Shown here piece after piece: positions 1 through 10,515 of a stretch of DNA of 64,000 nt (position 1 is the first letter of the stretch; each line of letters starts with the position of its first letter). A model generated the notes under the pieces. That model had not been told where the DNA came from. It made no database searches and was given only the letters and a program-made list of their open reading frames with translations. The stretch comes from Simmondsia chinensis (taxonomy: Eukaryota > Streptophyta > Magnoliopsida > Caryophyllales > Simmondsiaceae), in NCBI GenBank assembly GCA_018398585.1, contig JAGTTD010000018.1, positions 12,531,501 through 12,595,500 on the forward strand, given 5' to 3'. The position numbers and the translations under genes were made by a program.

Positions 1-272
1 GGCTTCGAATTTCGAAACAATGAATGGGTAAAGAAGCAACGAGGAGCTAGAAGGGTAGAAGTAGAAGAGGAAATAAGAGCCGAGGACGAAGAAGAAGGGA
101 ATTTTGATGAAGGGGGAAATGGGGATAACGAGCTAGAATCTCAGCTCGGACCTCAAAAACGAAAGAGTTTAGATCTTCTGTGGAAGTTCACCTAGCTTCC
201 TTACAAGAAACTCAGTCTTCACTACACTCTCAATTTGAAGAGTTCCGCCAAGAAAATCGCTCTACACTGTAA
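1..272 (+). pseudogene. C-terminal tail of the 3' ORF of a SIRE-like copia element
   Basis: From base 1 one frame is open to a TAG at 193-195. Shifting frame near base 175 gives a second open stretch that ends with TAA at 270-272, so a one-base frameshift is likely. The visible protein is acidic (runs of Glu and Asp around residues 20-55) and ends in a Gln/Glu/Ser-rich stretch that looks like a short coiled coil. It lies between the unseen pol (left of the window) and the polypurine tract, the place where SIRE/Maximus-type copia elements carry an extra, env-position ORF. The acidic tail also resembles the C-termini of uncharacterised plant transposon proteins. Family assignment rests on position rather than on a recognised domain; the N-terminus is outside the window. 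Confidence 0.5.
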
Positions 273-792
273 AAATTGTTTGATTTTTTGTCTTGTAGAC
301 ATCGACCCCCTACCCCTTAGGTTTTTTTTTTTTTCCCCTATTTTCACAAACTTGGAGCCACATTTTTCCATATTGTACAATCATGTTTAATCTTATACAC
401 TTTATGGATGTTCTTCTTTATTCTTCTTGTGTGCATTAATGTTCTAATTGTCATATTCTCTCTCTCCCCTTGTGCTTTTTTTTTGATGACAAAGGGGGAG
501 AAAACTTGGTGTACTAATATATAGTATTCATGCTACTTATGTATGTGTTTGATTGATTGAGAAATGTCGAAAGTAATGATGATGTTAATATACCGAATGT
601 ATGATTCCTAAAATGCATCAACTTATGGGGAGCAATTGCGTTTGAATATTAATCATGATATACATTGCTCCATGAGTTTATAGTCATGTGTATGCATCAA
701 TGTGTGATGTTTTTATGGTGATATCTATGCCTTACCTTCCACATTTCCAAGAGAAAACACCAAATGTTTGTCATCATAAAAAAGGGGGAGAT
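273..792 (+). other. 3' untranslated region and polypurine tract of the SIRE-like element
   Basis: About 520 noncoding AT-rich bases lie between the ORF tail and the LTR. Two purine tracts are visible: AAAGGGGGAGAAAA near 491-504 and AAAAAAGGGGGAGATT at 778-793. The second directly abuts the LTR start TGTTGGC and is the functional-looking PPT for plus-strand DNA priming. The duplicated purine tract resembles the 3' end of SIRE-type copia elements. No gene is seen. Confidence 0.75.
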
Positions 793-2277
793 TGTTGGCT
801 CTAAAGCCAATATCATTGTAATTTTGATGATAACAAGCATTTAGTGAGTCATGTGATTTAAATTATTCTAATCTTATTTTTAAGTGACTTATAAGAAAGC
901 TAGGCACATCAGTGATTAATCATGGATACGAAGCTTTCCAAAAGATGATAAATCAAGAGGAAAAGAGATAAAAGCTGAAGAAAAGATTTATCCAGATTGA
1001 AGAGAACGTGATCCGAGTCCAAGCATCTTAAAGTCATTTATTTTTATTGTCTAAGACTTAGGATCGGGATATATCAATTGAGTCCAAGTCTCAATATTGA
1101 TATGTGATGCTCTTATAAAGATGTTTTTGTAAAATATTTTTGAAAGTTGATTTATCAAATTTTATTTGAAAAATATTCAAGTCAAAATTAAACCAATCGA
1201 ATTTATCATTTAAAATATTTTTTTTTAAGATTGGTACTTTGAAAAGTATGATCAAATCAAATAAAGATAAAATTTTAATGGGTGTTGATTTAGCTTGATT
1301 TATGGAACTAATTATTTTTATAATCAAGTAAAGTGGGAAATAAATTCAAAAATTTGAACAAATATAGTAATCAATCAATCAATTTTTAACTTAGGAAATG
1401 CAATAAAATTATCCCATCAATCAAGCAAATTGATCAAAATGTGTAAATGCACCCGGGTAGGCTGAGTGTCGACACACAGGCGGTATGTGTCGACACACAG
1501 ACTTGCAGTAGCCACAAAGAGCAGCTGTGTGTCGACACACAGACTGAAAAGGTTTAAAACGGCTACTTTTGACTTGATTTCTTTCCAAAACCTTTTTCTA
1601 ATTTTTTGAAAGTCTTAATGGCCCTCATTTGCCTATAAATAGGGCTTGAATGCTTTGGTTAAAATCATCCAATACTCTCTAGCATTCTTTGATAAAAATT
1701 TCTCTTATATACTTGCGCTTTAAAGGTTTGTTCTTTAAGCTTTGTTTAAAACTTTTATTAGAGCATCTCTTGTTCTCTTATTGTTGATCTTTGAGCTTTA
1801 TTGGCATATCCTTAGCTTTGGCTAAGCTTGATCGAGTGTCAATTCACTCTTGAAAGAGTGAAGAATTTGAGTGCTTTAATTCTTTCATTACTTTATTCAA
1901 ATTTATTTCATTGTAAAGGTTGGATCCTGAACCTACTGTTTATAAAAGGATCAGTTGTAAAAGGTTGGTCTTGAGCCTACGTACAAAAAGATCGGTTGTA
2001 AAGGTTGGATCCTGAGCCTGTTCTTAAAAAGGATCATCGAGCTTAGTTAAAGGCTCAAGTGACTAAGAGTAGTCACTTGAGAAGTGGACTAGCTTCCGGT
2101 TTGGAAGTGAACCACTATAAAAATTATTGTGCATCTCGTTTATTTTTGTCTTTGTCTATTTTATTTAAAATTTATTGTTTTGTTTTTAATTGAATTTTTT
2201 GGTTCATATCTTTAATTTTTTATTTATCACTAAAGAATCTAATTCACCCCCCTCTTAGGTTGCCATTTGGACCTTCA
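793..2277 (+). repeat. 3' LTR of a SIRE-like Ty1/copia element
   Basis: The LTR starts TGTTGG right after the GGGGGAGA polypurine tract and ends in ...CCTTCA; the pre-terminal CACCCCCCTCTTAGG block is typical of SIRE/Maximus LTR ends. At about 1.49 kb it has the usual size for that lineage. A TATA box (TATAAATAG) lies at 1634-1642, with U3 upstream holding three GTGTCGACACAC palindromes. To its right the DNA is at once the minus-strand protease of G2, so the element inserted into that gene. The 5' LTR and any TSD partner lie outside the window. Confidence 0.8.
1464..1542. repeat. Three SalI-centred palindromes in the U3 of the SIRE-like LTR
   Basis: Three copies of a palindrome centred on GTCGAC occur at 1466-1477, 1486-1500 and 1525-1542. 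The last is the perfect 18-bp palindrome CTGTGTGTCGACACACAG. They lie about 90-170 bp upstream of the TATA box, a place where LTR enhancers are often found. The identical 18-mer recurs at 56883-56900 and 56980-56997 in a different LTR. Confidence 0.9.
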
Positions 2278-2430
2278 ATGTTGATAGCCACGCCATTATC
2301 CACTAAGACCCTATTTATCAAGATGCCATTAAAATTGGCCTTGAAGTATAGGGGCTTGATGTGTTTATTGGCGGTATTAGGCCCATCGAACATCATCTTC
2401 ATTATGTTAGGTAGATCATTAGGCAATTTG
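2278..2430 (-). pseudogene. Retropepsin (aspartic protease) fragment of Tat/Ogre-like element G2
   Basis: Read on the minus strand, the sequence matches the protease block of plant Tat/Ogre-type gypsy elements: a KPLYFKANFNG strand followed by the active-site loop LVDNGVAINI. The catalytic Asp is present and the usual Ser of DSG is Asn, which is common in this lineage. Translation runs into the SIRE-like LTR right after AINI, so the enzyme has lost its C-terminal half and any downstream RT now lies left of that insertion, outside the window. The enzyme would cleave the Gag-Pol polyprotein inside the particle; this copy cannot. Confidence 0.75.
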
Positions 2431-4080
2431 GATGTTTTAGATTTAACTTTAAAAGATAAAGGATCAAGTGTACCCTTAGCGGCTGGTACTTAAGCCACAA
2501 GCTCCATTTGAGGCTCCTCATCTGATGCTATCACGTCACCCTCGAGCATCGGCTTCCATGAATTCCAAGGGAAGGAATAAGGCAGTTTTGATGTCAACCT
2601 TTTCAGGAAGCTTCCCATATTGTATCTGGATTCCTTGCTCTGTCCCCTTCTTAGGGTTGTCAACCATGGGTGTATACTAATCTTGCTGTTGAAGACTAAC
2701 ATTAGTTGCCATATCTTGCTGTGGAGGTTGGTCCTTAAGATCAACCTCTAATGTTCGATATTCCTCCACAGGTTGGGGGAAGTCTTCTTCATTGAAATCA
2801 TTATTGATGTTAGACTATGTTGGGTTGACATGGTCCAGCAGTTCCACTAAGTTAACACTGAGAGGGGAATACTCCTCCTCACTCTCAGCTGATTTCAGAG
2901 CCAGGGAGTCCTTAGCAAGGTGACCCCACTAAGATTTGCCCTTCAGAAGATGGGAGACTGGCCCATCTCTCAAGTTTCTTATGAATTAGCCCTTCACTAG
3001 TAGTAAAAGGCTTAGACTTAGTCGCTAGATCCCCAAGATCCACGTGCTCAGCTTGCTTTTCCTTTCCGACCCTGGCTTCCTCTTGAGAAAGCCTAATCAA
3101 GTAAGAATCAAGCAAGATCTTCACTGAGTTTCCTCTTTCTGCAGCTGCCTTCTTTTCTGAGTTCGAGTAAGGTTGGAAGGACTAACTACCTCTTGATCGA
3201 GTTGATTCCTCTTCCATACATTACCGAACTTGACGCTCGAAGATTGATATTCTGACTGTTGTGGTGCCAAACTGGTGTCCACGTCCAGTAAGGTGCACTT
3301 CAGATTCCTCTTAGTGTGCCTTGCCCTCGTAATGATCAAAGTCATTGAGGGAGAATCTTTGACTGGATTATTTCTTCAAGGTCTCGTAGACGGCGTCTTT
3401 AGTCCCAATGGAGGACTGGCAGGGGAAATATACTAGGGAAGTAGCTTGAGTTTGCTCATTGCGGCTTGTATTCTCCAGTAACATTACTTGCATAATTCGA
3501 AAAGATGGTTAGCCACTCGTACCTTATGGCTGTCACTGAGAACAAATTTCCTCCTTTATAAGGAAAAAGGGTTAGTTCGGACACTACATGGTTCATTTTT
3601 GTCAACAATCTTTACCATGTTAACCTGAAGAGGACCAAGGAAAGGGTCTTTGTCGATGCCCATTTGTCCTTCTCCCAAGAAGATCAATTCCGTTCCTTCT
3701 ATGGCATCCTAAACCACGTTTCTAAAAATCACACAGTTCTTCGTTGAATGAGTTAACGAATTGTGCCACTTATAATATACCTTTCCCTTATTCGAGTTGG
3801 GATCCAGTTTTCTATGCTTACCCTTGATTAGGATTTTATTATTTGCCTCAAGCCAATCGAATATTATGTTGACTCTAGAGAGGTCAAACGAATTTTCTTA
3901 ACTCTTGGGACTGGTAAGACTTCCTGGCTTTGATATCCTTCTTGATCAGCGGATTACAAACCATAGGAGGTCTCTTAATATATTCAGCTACGTCAATTTC
4001 ATATGGAGGATCTTCCCCCTCCTTGATAAAATCATGCATGTAGGTCCCGTACACACTATTTTTTGTAAGGCTTTTTTCTT
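2431..4080 (-). pseudogene. G2 gag C-terminal and gag-protease linker, degenerate
   Basis: About 1.65 kb between the protease and the gag core is readable on the minus strand only in short pieces (2490-2744, 2912-3124, 3121-3345) broken by stops and frame changes. Visible stretches are hydrophilic and Lys/Glu/Gln-rich, as in the long linker of Tat/Ogre gag-pol. Around 3600-3720 the phrase MGIDKDPFLGP in the minus translation resembles the conserved linker of this lineage. I see no zinc knuckle. There is no sign of a non-retroelement gene. Confidence 0.55.
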
Positions 4081-4515
4081 TTAATATCGCTTCGTATCCA
4101 GCGGCACATTTTGCCAGCTAAAGAAGTGCCATAAATTTAGAACCTTCCAATTTCTTCCTGAATTCAATATTCAAGCCGTTAAGGGCCAGCTTGGCGTACT
4201 CAATCTCAGGAAGGGCTACAATGCATTCTAACCTTGCTTGCTTGAACTTGTTAATATATTCTTCTATTGACTCAACTGGCTTCTGTCTCATTTGAGCCAA
4301 GTCTGACATGGAAGTTCCTATTTCCATTCTTTGGAATTGGGCCTGGAATTGCCTAGCCTTGTCATTCTAATAGTAAATAGAATTAAGGGGAAGACTGATA
4401 TACCACTGGAAAACGGTCCCAGTCAATGAGCTAGGGAACATCCTGAATTTGAGATATTGGTTATCTGCCTCTTCTTTACATCGGCAATTAAACTGTGCCA
4501 AGTGTTCGAGAGCAA
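4081..4515 (-). pseudogene. Retrotransposon gag core domain of G2
   Basis: On the minus strand the block from about 4510 to 4090 reads as a plant gypsy capsid core. It has a HLAQF segment, a leucine/tryptophan block with MFPSSLTGTVFQWY, then QMRQKPVESIEEYINKF and a conserved Leu-rich helix ending FMALL. These are the hallmarks of the Retrotrans_gag family in Tat/Ogre elements. The longest uninterrupted part is 69 residues (4118-4327); stops on either side break it. The product would assemble virus-like particles around element RNA. Orientation and order (gag at higher coordinates, protease lower) agree with one minus-strand element whose 5' LTR is at 6499-7845. Confidence 0.75.
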
Positions 4516-4789
4516 AAACGCTCCCTTCTTATGAAAAGAGGGTAAACTCGGGGATTTTGTATCCTTAAGGAAAAGCATAATGCTTATCTATGTAGTCAGG
4601 GCAAGGCTTACTATACAAAGTTCAATTGATCCTTATGAGGCTCGGCCCGTACATTTGCTCAATGAGGGTGGCCAATTGATCATGGAGGAGAAGGTGAGGC
4701 ACATGAGTATGTATCTACCACTACCCCCCAAGCGGGTACGGATCTCGAGGGAGATCTGCAGGATACCTCTGAACACCCATCACAATCGG

Positions 4790-4827
4790 GTGTAGGAACA
4801 GTTGTTGCGTGTAGGAACGGTTGTTGC
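4790..4827. repeat. 19-bp tandem duplication
   Basis: GTGTAGGAACAGTTGTTGC at 4790-4808 is repeated at 4809-4827 with one difference (A to G). It lies inside the decayed G2 gag and looks like local slippage. Confidence 0.9.
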
Positions 4828-4983
4828 CCCCCAAACCCTGGATAAACCCTTTGATCATAATGGTCATGCACTTGGTTGACCATAAAGTATGCCCCAGCAG
4901 GACTTGGGTTGCATGGCATGCCTGGAAACATACCAATAGCAGTAGGCGCTTGGTTCATCCATGCTTGCTCAACACCAACACCG

Positions 4984-5021
<38 letters not shown>
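4984..5021. repeat. Poly-C tract of about 38 bases
   Basis: An uninterrupted run of C (G on the coding strand of G2) follows CCG at 4981-4983. It is unusual in an AT-rich plant repeat region and its exact length is likely unstable in replication and in sequencing. Confidence 0.85.
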
Positions 5022-5023
<2 letters not shown>

Positions 5024-5892
5024 GTTATGATCTTTAGGAAGTGGGTTGTTATTTTTTCCCCCAGTATGATAAGTATGAGGAGGTCTAGGATGAGAAGCCT
5101 GGTTCCTTAAAACATGGACCTGACCTTGCATTCCTAATTCCGGGCCTTGAGTGGGCCTTGAGGCAACCTCTACTACTTAAGGAGGGCATGAACGGCTATG
5201 TCCTCCGGTCTCAAGGACAGATAATGAGGTCACAATGGGGTTGATATTCCTAGTGGTTAGAGAGAAACTTTGAGTAGAGGGTCCAAAAACTCTAAGAGGC
5301 ATGGATTCAAAGTGTATGGCACCTGGGTTGGCCACCGTTGGGTTTTCTGCTCGTACAGTCAGTCTGAGCAATTGATAGCCGCTAGCTCGAGGGTGTCTCA
5401 CGAGGATAACTAGTCAGGATTAATGGAAGAGGTGTAGTCTTAAGTTGCCTGATATCCTCCCTAATGGCTTAGACCAAGCCATTATGAGTCTCAGCTTTTC
5501 TAACCAAGATAGGCTCAACTCCAACCACTATCTGCCTAGCCACATCCTTAGCTATAAGGGTAGCCGTAGAAGACAAGGTTTAGTTCATTTCCTCCAAGAC
5601 ACTATCAGTCTCTTTGTGGAGAGGTTCCAACATCATTAATCATAGCTCTCATGACGTCAAAGTTTTCATGCTAAGCCGCTCTTTTTCGTCCACAATCTCT
5701 AAATGACATTTGAGCATAGCCATGAAACTTTTGCAAGAATGGCCATCGACTCCAATACGTTCATCTTCTGGGACTCGTGACCACCGCTCTCGTTGCCGTG
5801 GCTGCGACTCCGTTCATCCCTTCGAGATATGGGACTTTGCTCAAGAGGATGCTTGAGCGAGGACCCAATAAGGGCTAAGCCTTCTAGTTCCT

Positions 5893-6357
5893 TGTTACGA
5901 TCCTAAGATTCGTGACTAAGCTTCAACCGAAACTAAGATAAGAAAATTCTGAACTAAGTTGAGAGAGAGAAAAGGAAGAAATTGAGATGAGAACTTTAGA
6001 GAGAATTGAGGCAGGAAAATGAGAAGAATTTCATTAATTTTGTAATTGGATGATTATTACAATCTAGAGATCTTCTATTTATAAGCTAAAATTAACAATT
6101 CAATTTGAATTACAAAGAGTAACCGTATGATTTAAAAATAAGAGGGAAAAGGGAAATGGCGGGAAAAACTATTAGAGGAGCGGCTGATGGAGTGTGTTAA
6201 TGCTTCTGGAATATTCCCGTGGCTTCTAGAGAATGCTAGATGCTTCTTAAGGCAATCGTGTGGAATGTTGTCAAGTATTGGGTGAAGGTTGTCAAGTACC
6301 TGGTCCAAGACCCTATTGTGTCATGTCATGACACGAGCTGTGGCAAGGATCATGACA
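5893..6357 (-). mobile_element. Solo LTR S1 (gypsy, Met-tRNA-primed group)
   Basis: A 465-bp LTR starts TGTTACGATCC and ends GGATCATGACA. It is flanked by a perfect 5-bp duplication, TTCCT at 5888-5892 and 6358-6362. Its interior (AGATGAGAA and GAGAGAGA motifs, AT-rich 3' part) and both ends resemble the LTRs of E2 and S2, all in minus orientation relative to this strand. No internal domain remains, so it is the product of LTR-LTR recombination after insertion. It split the 5' gag region of G2; removing it with one TTCCT rejoins the host sequence. Confidence 0.9.
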
Positions 6358-6362
6358 TTCCT

Positions 6363-6498
6363 CGTGCTCGAGGACACTAGACCTCCTAGTTCTCACCATT
6401 AGTGAATGGTTGACAATATGTTCTAGTAATCCATGATGAGCCAACGACAATGAAGTCTTGTTTCAAGCCTCCCATTATGGTCGCCAAAAAGGCATAAG
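6363..6498 (-). promoter_or_regulatory. G2 leader with primer binding site
   Basis: On the minus strand the sequence TGGCGACCATAATGGG (complement at 6471-6486) lies 12 bp inside the 5' LTR end. TGGCGAC-type PBSs near the LTR are usual in Tat/Ogre-like gypsy elements and fit a tRNA 3' end such as tRNA-Arg. The rest of this stretch is untranslated leader running to the S1 insertion. Confidence 0.65.
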
Positions 6499-7845
6499 TG
6501 ACGTACTAGTTGTTGTTGTAAATGTGAAAATAGAACAAACATGCAAAAGGGTCTCACCCCGACTAATGAGTGAGCCTAATTACGAATCGCACATCTTTGA
6601 CCTCAACCAATCATTGTTTTCAGAGAAACAATTGTGATATATTAGTGTATCTAACTTTGGTTATACTATGAGTTCTACTTAAGAAGACTTTGTTAAATAT
6701 TTTTGTGGAGTTGTTATGTGCTTTTTATGATAGAAAATTAAAGATATGGACCTAACTCAAGTGGAAGTTACAGTGATAGAGCAGGGCCCATAGATACCTT
6801 TTGTCGTACAATTAAAAGTCAGGAACTAGGGTGAAGACAAACCCAAGAGCTTAGTAGTCTACTTACAAGCCTGAGTCAATCAGGTTTTTAAGCCTAGCAC
6901 CCTTGACTTATAATAACTCGAATGAGTTTAGGTCTGACACATTAAGGTGGAGAAAGCTGTATTCAGGTCACTGGATTAGGACCAACGCAATCAAGGGACA
7001 AGCCTTGGCCGTCAAAGCCCTAATCAGTGGCGCAAGCCTAATTTCACCTGACTTATCAAGTAGTGAAAGTAGTGTTAAAACCAACGCAATTAAGGGACAA
7101 AGCCTTGGCATTCAAAGCCTTAAACTAAAGCTTCAAATCTCAACTTGTCGATTTGTGGGAACAGATTAAAACTGGAAAGTCATACCTGAAGATCAAGAAT
7201 CGTATTACTATGGAGGTAAGTACAACAAAGATGTACATTACGCTACACCTAGTTAAGTTACCCTACTCTTAGGAAAGGGCCCGAGTGTCCTATAGAGAAA
7301 AACTTGAAGAAGTTTTGTATTGAGTGTATGTGTACTACTTTAGGCTAATGCAGTGCCATTTATTTATCAAAAAAAAAATAAAGGCTGCTCCTAATTTCAT
7401 GGCAACTCCATCGACGTCTAGACACTAAGCTCCTCTCTTGCGCGTGCTCACTCTTCACCAACGTGTCTTGAGTTTTTGGAGGGAAATCCTTGATGCCCAC
7501 GTCCAAATTTTCAGTAGAAGTTCCCTCAAGGAGCCCCACATCCTTCTGAATTAAGCTTAAGGCCTAAGCACCTGAAATTTAGCTCCAAGTAACTTCCTCG
7601 AGATTGGAAACTACCATTCTTGTAGCTTTCCTGGCAGCTCCTTGAGCTTAAGCTCGCTTCACCCTTTAGCCATCTCGAGCCTCGAGTGACTCATACCCTT
7701 GTCAAGGGTAATAATGTTTCCCAAATACTAGGCTCAAGACACCGTTATCATAGCACCTAAATGCCTGACTCCCCTCAAGGAGGACCTCATGTAATGGCCA
7801 CGTCACACTTTACCTCCTAGCCCTATCAAAATTAGGGTGTAAACA
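6499..7845 (-). repeat. 5' LTR of Tat/Ogre-like element G2 (LTR copy A)
   Basis: Read on the minus strand it starts TGTTTACACCC (7845) and ends GTACGTCA (6499), 1347 bp. It aligns along its length, inverted, with the LTR at 41112-42473: shared blocks include CCTAATTTTGA near the start, CTCCTTGAGGGG, CACTCGAGGCTCGAGATGG and, near the end, GCATGTTTGTT. The two copies differ at perhaps a quarter of positions, so they belong to different insertions of one family. An 88-codon open frame on the plus strand (6903-7169) reflects the internal repeat and is not a gene. Confidence 0.75.
6980..7125. repeat. Imperfect direct repeat inside LTR copy A
   Basis: The block ACCAACGCAATCAAGGGACA followed by AGCCTTGGC occurs at 6981-7009 and again, slightly changed, at 7081-7109, a spacing of about 100 bp. 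The related LTR at 41112-42473 carries the same duplicated block in the opposite orientation (near 41868-41908 and 41955-41990), so the duplication predates the divergence of the two copies. Confidence 0.7.
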
Positions 7846-8239
7846 TGTGGAGTCAAGAAAATTCTAACTTCCGGGGATGCATGAGAGCCTTCTTGACAAG
7901 GAAGTCCTCCAAGGCACACCAAAAGCCTTATGCGGAGGAGCTAGGCCCCCTCAGTAATGGCCTAGAGGGATGTTTCCATAGCTATAGTAGAGCTCGTCAC
8001 TTGGAAGGTTGTGAACCAACTTTGGGCTTAGTAGCCATTCAATGGAAATGGCCTCGAAGTCCAAATGACACGAGAAAAAGAGCTGGAGCTATCTCATTTA
8101 AGAGCAGCGCTAGCTAAGATGGAGGATTTGAGACTGAATTTCAAGAGCCCCTCCTTGAGGTTAACTTAGGCTCAACAAAGGACCCAAGACCTACCTATCT
8201 GAGAACTTTGCTTTTTGAAGAGTAGGGGAAGTAGTATTT
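7846..8239 (+). pseudogene. G1 protease-RT linker (Tat/Ogre-like, plus strand)
   Basis: The 110 bases before the E2 insertion translate in the plus direction to a block like the conserved region just upstream of RT in Tat/Ogre pol: VNLGSTKDPRPTYL, then EEQGK. Stops and a frame change interrupt it. Bases 7846-8120 hold a 90-codon open frame of linker-like composition (Lys/Glu/Ala/Leu-rich end). Its left edge meets the outer end of the G2 LTR, which fits G2 having inserted into G1. Upstream G1 sequence is not in the window. Confidence 0.6.
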
Positions 8240-8674
8240 TGTTATGATTCAAGTTAAAGCTTGATCATAACCTAAAGATAGTAAAGGAATTTAAAAGTAT
8301 GAGATGAGGAAGAAGTGCAAGGAAATAAGAATTGGGGAGAAATAGAGATGAGAGAAAGAAACCACACACCATTCATTTCAGAAATGTGCTGATTACAAGA
8401 GGAGCTACCAACTTATACTACTTGGCTCCTATGTCAGTTAGAACTACGTACATTGCACTTAGACACCCTCCTTAATCGACTTAACTACCTCCTCACATAG
8501 CCAGCTGCCACTCTTGACCAAGAACACCACCACTTGACCAACCATAGCTAACTAACAGCCTAATAGCAACTAGCAGATCATACTTAAGGTTATTACATGA
8601 AGTATTAAGCTCATATGTGGTTATTATTATAGCTTCTAGTACTACTTAACCTTCCTATCTTAAGAATCATGACA
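8240..8674 (-). repeat. 3' LTR of E2
   Basis: TGTTATGATTC to AATCATGACA on the plus strand. On the minus strand it is preceded by the polypurine tract AAATGAGGGAGTAT (complement at 8675-8688). The last 31 bp of the LTR (8241-8271 here) form an inverted repeat, GTTATGAT...ATCATAAC. Confidence 0.92.
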
Positions 8675-8688
8675 ATACTCCCTCATTT

Positions 8689-9124
8689 GGAGGATACTCT
8701 TGTCCACAAGAATAGGCGTAGGGATTCCTTTGTGCTTTAGTTCCTGAATTTTGTAGCTGGTTCATAGGGCCCTGATTTTGGAAGGCTGTAAGCTTTAGTT
8801 CCTGAAAAAATGAGAGCTGGGCATCCTTGATTGTCCAAAGTTATAGGTTCAATAAATACCGGTACTGGAATAAGAGGAACCAGAGGATCTTGAGCTAACA
8901 AAGCTGTACTCATGGCATACAATCGTCCAAAATTGGTGTTGCACTTGCTCTCGAAAACCTTGCAATTTGATGGCCTTTCCTTGCCTCTTAAAAGCCACGG
9001 GCAAGTGAGCAAAATAAAAAACTAGTGGGATGAATGTCTTCATCCAATCCACACCAAGAACCATATCACATCCTTTTAACTTTAACACCCCGAAGTCATA
9101 TACAAATTGATATCTTTGCATTTT
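8689..9124 (-). pseudogene. E2: end of protease region fused to pol C-terminus
   Basis: On the minus strand 9121-8849 continues the retropepsin domain (GCDMVLGVDWMKT, a typical post-active-site block), with the Ile/Val-rich flap region degraded. The following frame (9012-8737) has no enzyme motif. It ends close to LVDKSIL next to the PPT, as gypsy pol proteins often do. The whole RT-RNase H-integrase segment, about 3 kb in the related E5, is absent between these parts. The deletion joint lies somewhere near 8950. Confidence 0.65.
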
Positions 9125-9574
9125 CTATGGAAATTGGTTGCATTTTGTCTGTGTTAACACTGAATTTCCATTTGCCACTGTGACCATAAGTGGATTTGTC
9201 GTGATCAACTCATGTCCCACCTTCTTCACGATCTTGGGATCCCAGAAGCTATGAGTACTACCACTATCAATTAATACCACCAAGGATTGGATACCAAGTT
9301 CCCCCTTGATTTTTATAGTGTTGTGAGTACCATTCCCGGTTAAAGATTTGATTGAAATTTGTGCCTCAGTTTCCTCCATTTCTTTTGTCATGTCTTTAAT
9401 AGCCTCGGAGTGACCTATAGTAGGCTCGGAATACTCTAGAACAGGCTTGGAATGCTCTAAGTCTACTCCTTGATCCCCTTCCATTTCGGTTCCCGTGACT
9501 ACCATGAGATGCTGAGGATTACATCTGTGACCAGTGTAGTACCATTGAGTGCACTTAAAACATAGCCTTTGCAC
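9125..9574 (-). pseudogene. E2 zinc knuckle and retropepsin active site
   Basis: A 149-codon open stretch. It begins with a Cys/His knuckle, CFKCTQWYYTGHRC, of the C-x2-C-x7-H-x-C type usual in this plant gypsy group. An acidic linker follows, then the protease: GTHNTIKIKG, the active site LIDSGSTHSF with intact Asp-Ser-Gly, and TVANGNSVLTQTKC. The knuckle binds element RNA in the particle and the protease matures the polyprotein. The catalytic motif is intact, unlike in E5 (DSC), although the frame changes on both sides, so no full-length protein can be made from this copy. Confidence 0.85.
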
Positions 9575-10130
9575 TCTTTTTTTCCTCCATGCTCAATTCC
9601 CTTGTGTCATCAGTTACAACAGCCCCAGCACATGCAAGCATTGTGGACTCACATAATTTTGCCTTGGAATAAGCTCGGCACAGGGACGGGGGACTAAGAG
9701 CCTTGAACAAGTTCTTGATTTTAGGCTTTAAACCACTAATAAAGCTTATAGCATAGTAAGCTTCATCAGCACTAGGATTAACGACCATCATCCTAGCTCG
9801 TAAATTCTCAAAACGTGTCATGTACTCTCTTACTGGAGTTGTTTGAGTAATCTTGTTGAAACGATCCACCACTTGTCCTTTGTCCTCATCACCATAACGC
9901 TCATAGAATTCGTCGTCAAATTCATACCATTTGAGGTCTGGATTATTGCGAATTAAACTGTAGAACCAAACCTCGTTGTCCCCTTGTAAATGAACTGCAA
10001 CCAATTCCACTTTCTCATCATCCTTGATCTAATAGAATTTGAAGTACCTTTCACACCTCCTAATCCAAGATTGCAATTGAGATCCATCAAACGTCAATCT
10101 CAACCTTTGGTTGTTTAAATCCCTTAGTTC
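9555..10130 (-). pseudogene. E2 gag capsid domain
   Basis: A 151-codon open block (10010-9555) holds the gag core: HLQGDNEVWF, ERYGDEDKGQ, the motif VREYMTRFENLRARMM, then FISGLKPKIKNLFKAL and AYSKAKLCE. It aligns residue for residue with the same domain of E5 (59026-59430), including RYGDED and YMTRFENLRARM, so E2 and E5 are one family. Upstream, 10130-10011 continues in another frame after a stop. The product would form the virus-like particle shell. Confidence 0.85.
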
Positions 10131-10140
10131 GAACCATTAC

Positions 10141-10515
10141 CACACCCTCACTAGTTCCCTGTTGCACACGAGTGATGTTTGCATTTTGAGTGCTGTTTAG
10201 TTGACTGGTAGGAATCAGAGGACTAGCTGCATTGGGTGGAATTGGTCTATTAACTTGCTCTCACGATTCACAAAGCTGCTGTTGAACAAGGTGATTTGAA
10301 TCAGACACATTATCAACTTTAATATTCAGATCTTCCATCCTTCGAGTTATATCTCCAATTGTCTGTGTCAAGTTCCCAACCGTAGCTATAAGTCCTTGGA
10401 GATTGGCTCTCAAATCTGTAATACTTGTTTCTTGAATAGGTTGCACACCAGCTGCAACACTAGCGTACGTAGTAGCAGTAGCACCAGACCTTGTTGTCAC
10501 ACCTACTCCTGCCAT
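10141..10515 (-). pseudogene. E2 gag N-terminus
   Basis: The best start is the ATG complementary to 10513-10515, giving MAGVGVTTRSG, an Ala/Thr-rich start followed by a heptad-like stretch (LRANLQGLIATVGNLTQTIG) that suggests a coiled coil. The frame closes at 10261-10263. E5 starts in the same style (MPGGVTTQAG at 58519). Confidence 0.7.

Larger units (their letters stand above)
4516..5892 (-). pseudogene. G2 gag N-terminal region, degenerate
   Basis: This stretch lies between the gag core and the solo LTR S1. Minus-strand translation gives hydrophilic, Ser/Arg/Glu-rich segments (for example around 5760-5830) expected of a gag N-terminus, but every frame is broken within about 100 codons. 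It contains a 19-bp tandem duplication (4790-4827) and a long homopolymeric C tract (4984-5021). No separate gene is visible. Confidence 0.5.

Noticed and set aside
4821..5030. Proline-rich protein at the poly-C tract
   Set aside because: The proline run is only the homopolymer; the frame is antisense to the G2 gag region.
6903..7169. 88-codon gene with internal repeats
   Set aside because: It lies wholly in an LTR, and the repeated peptide reflects the LTR's direct repeat, which is also present in the related LTR at 41112-42473.
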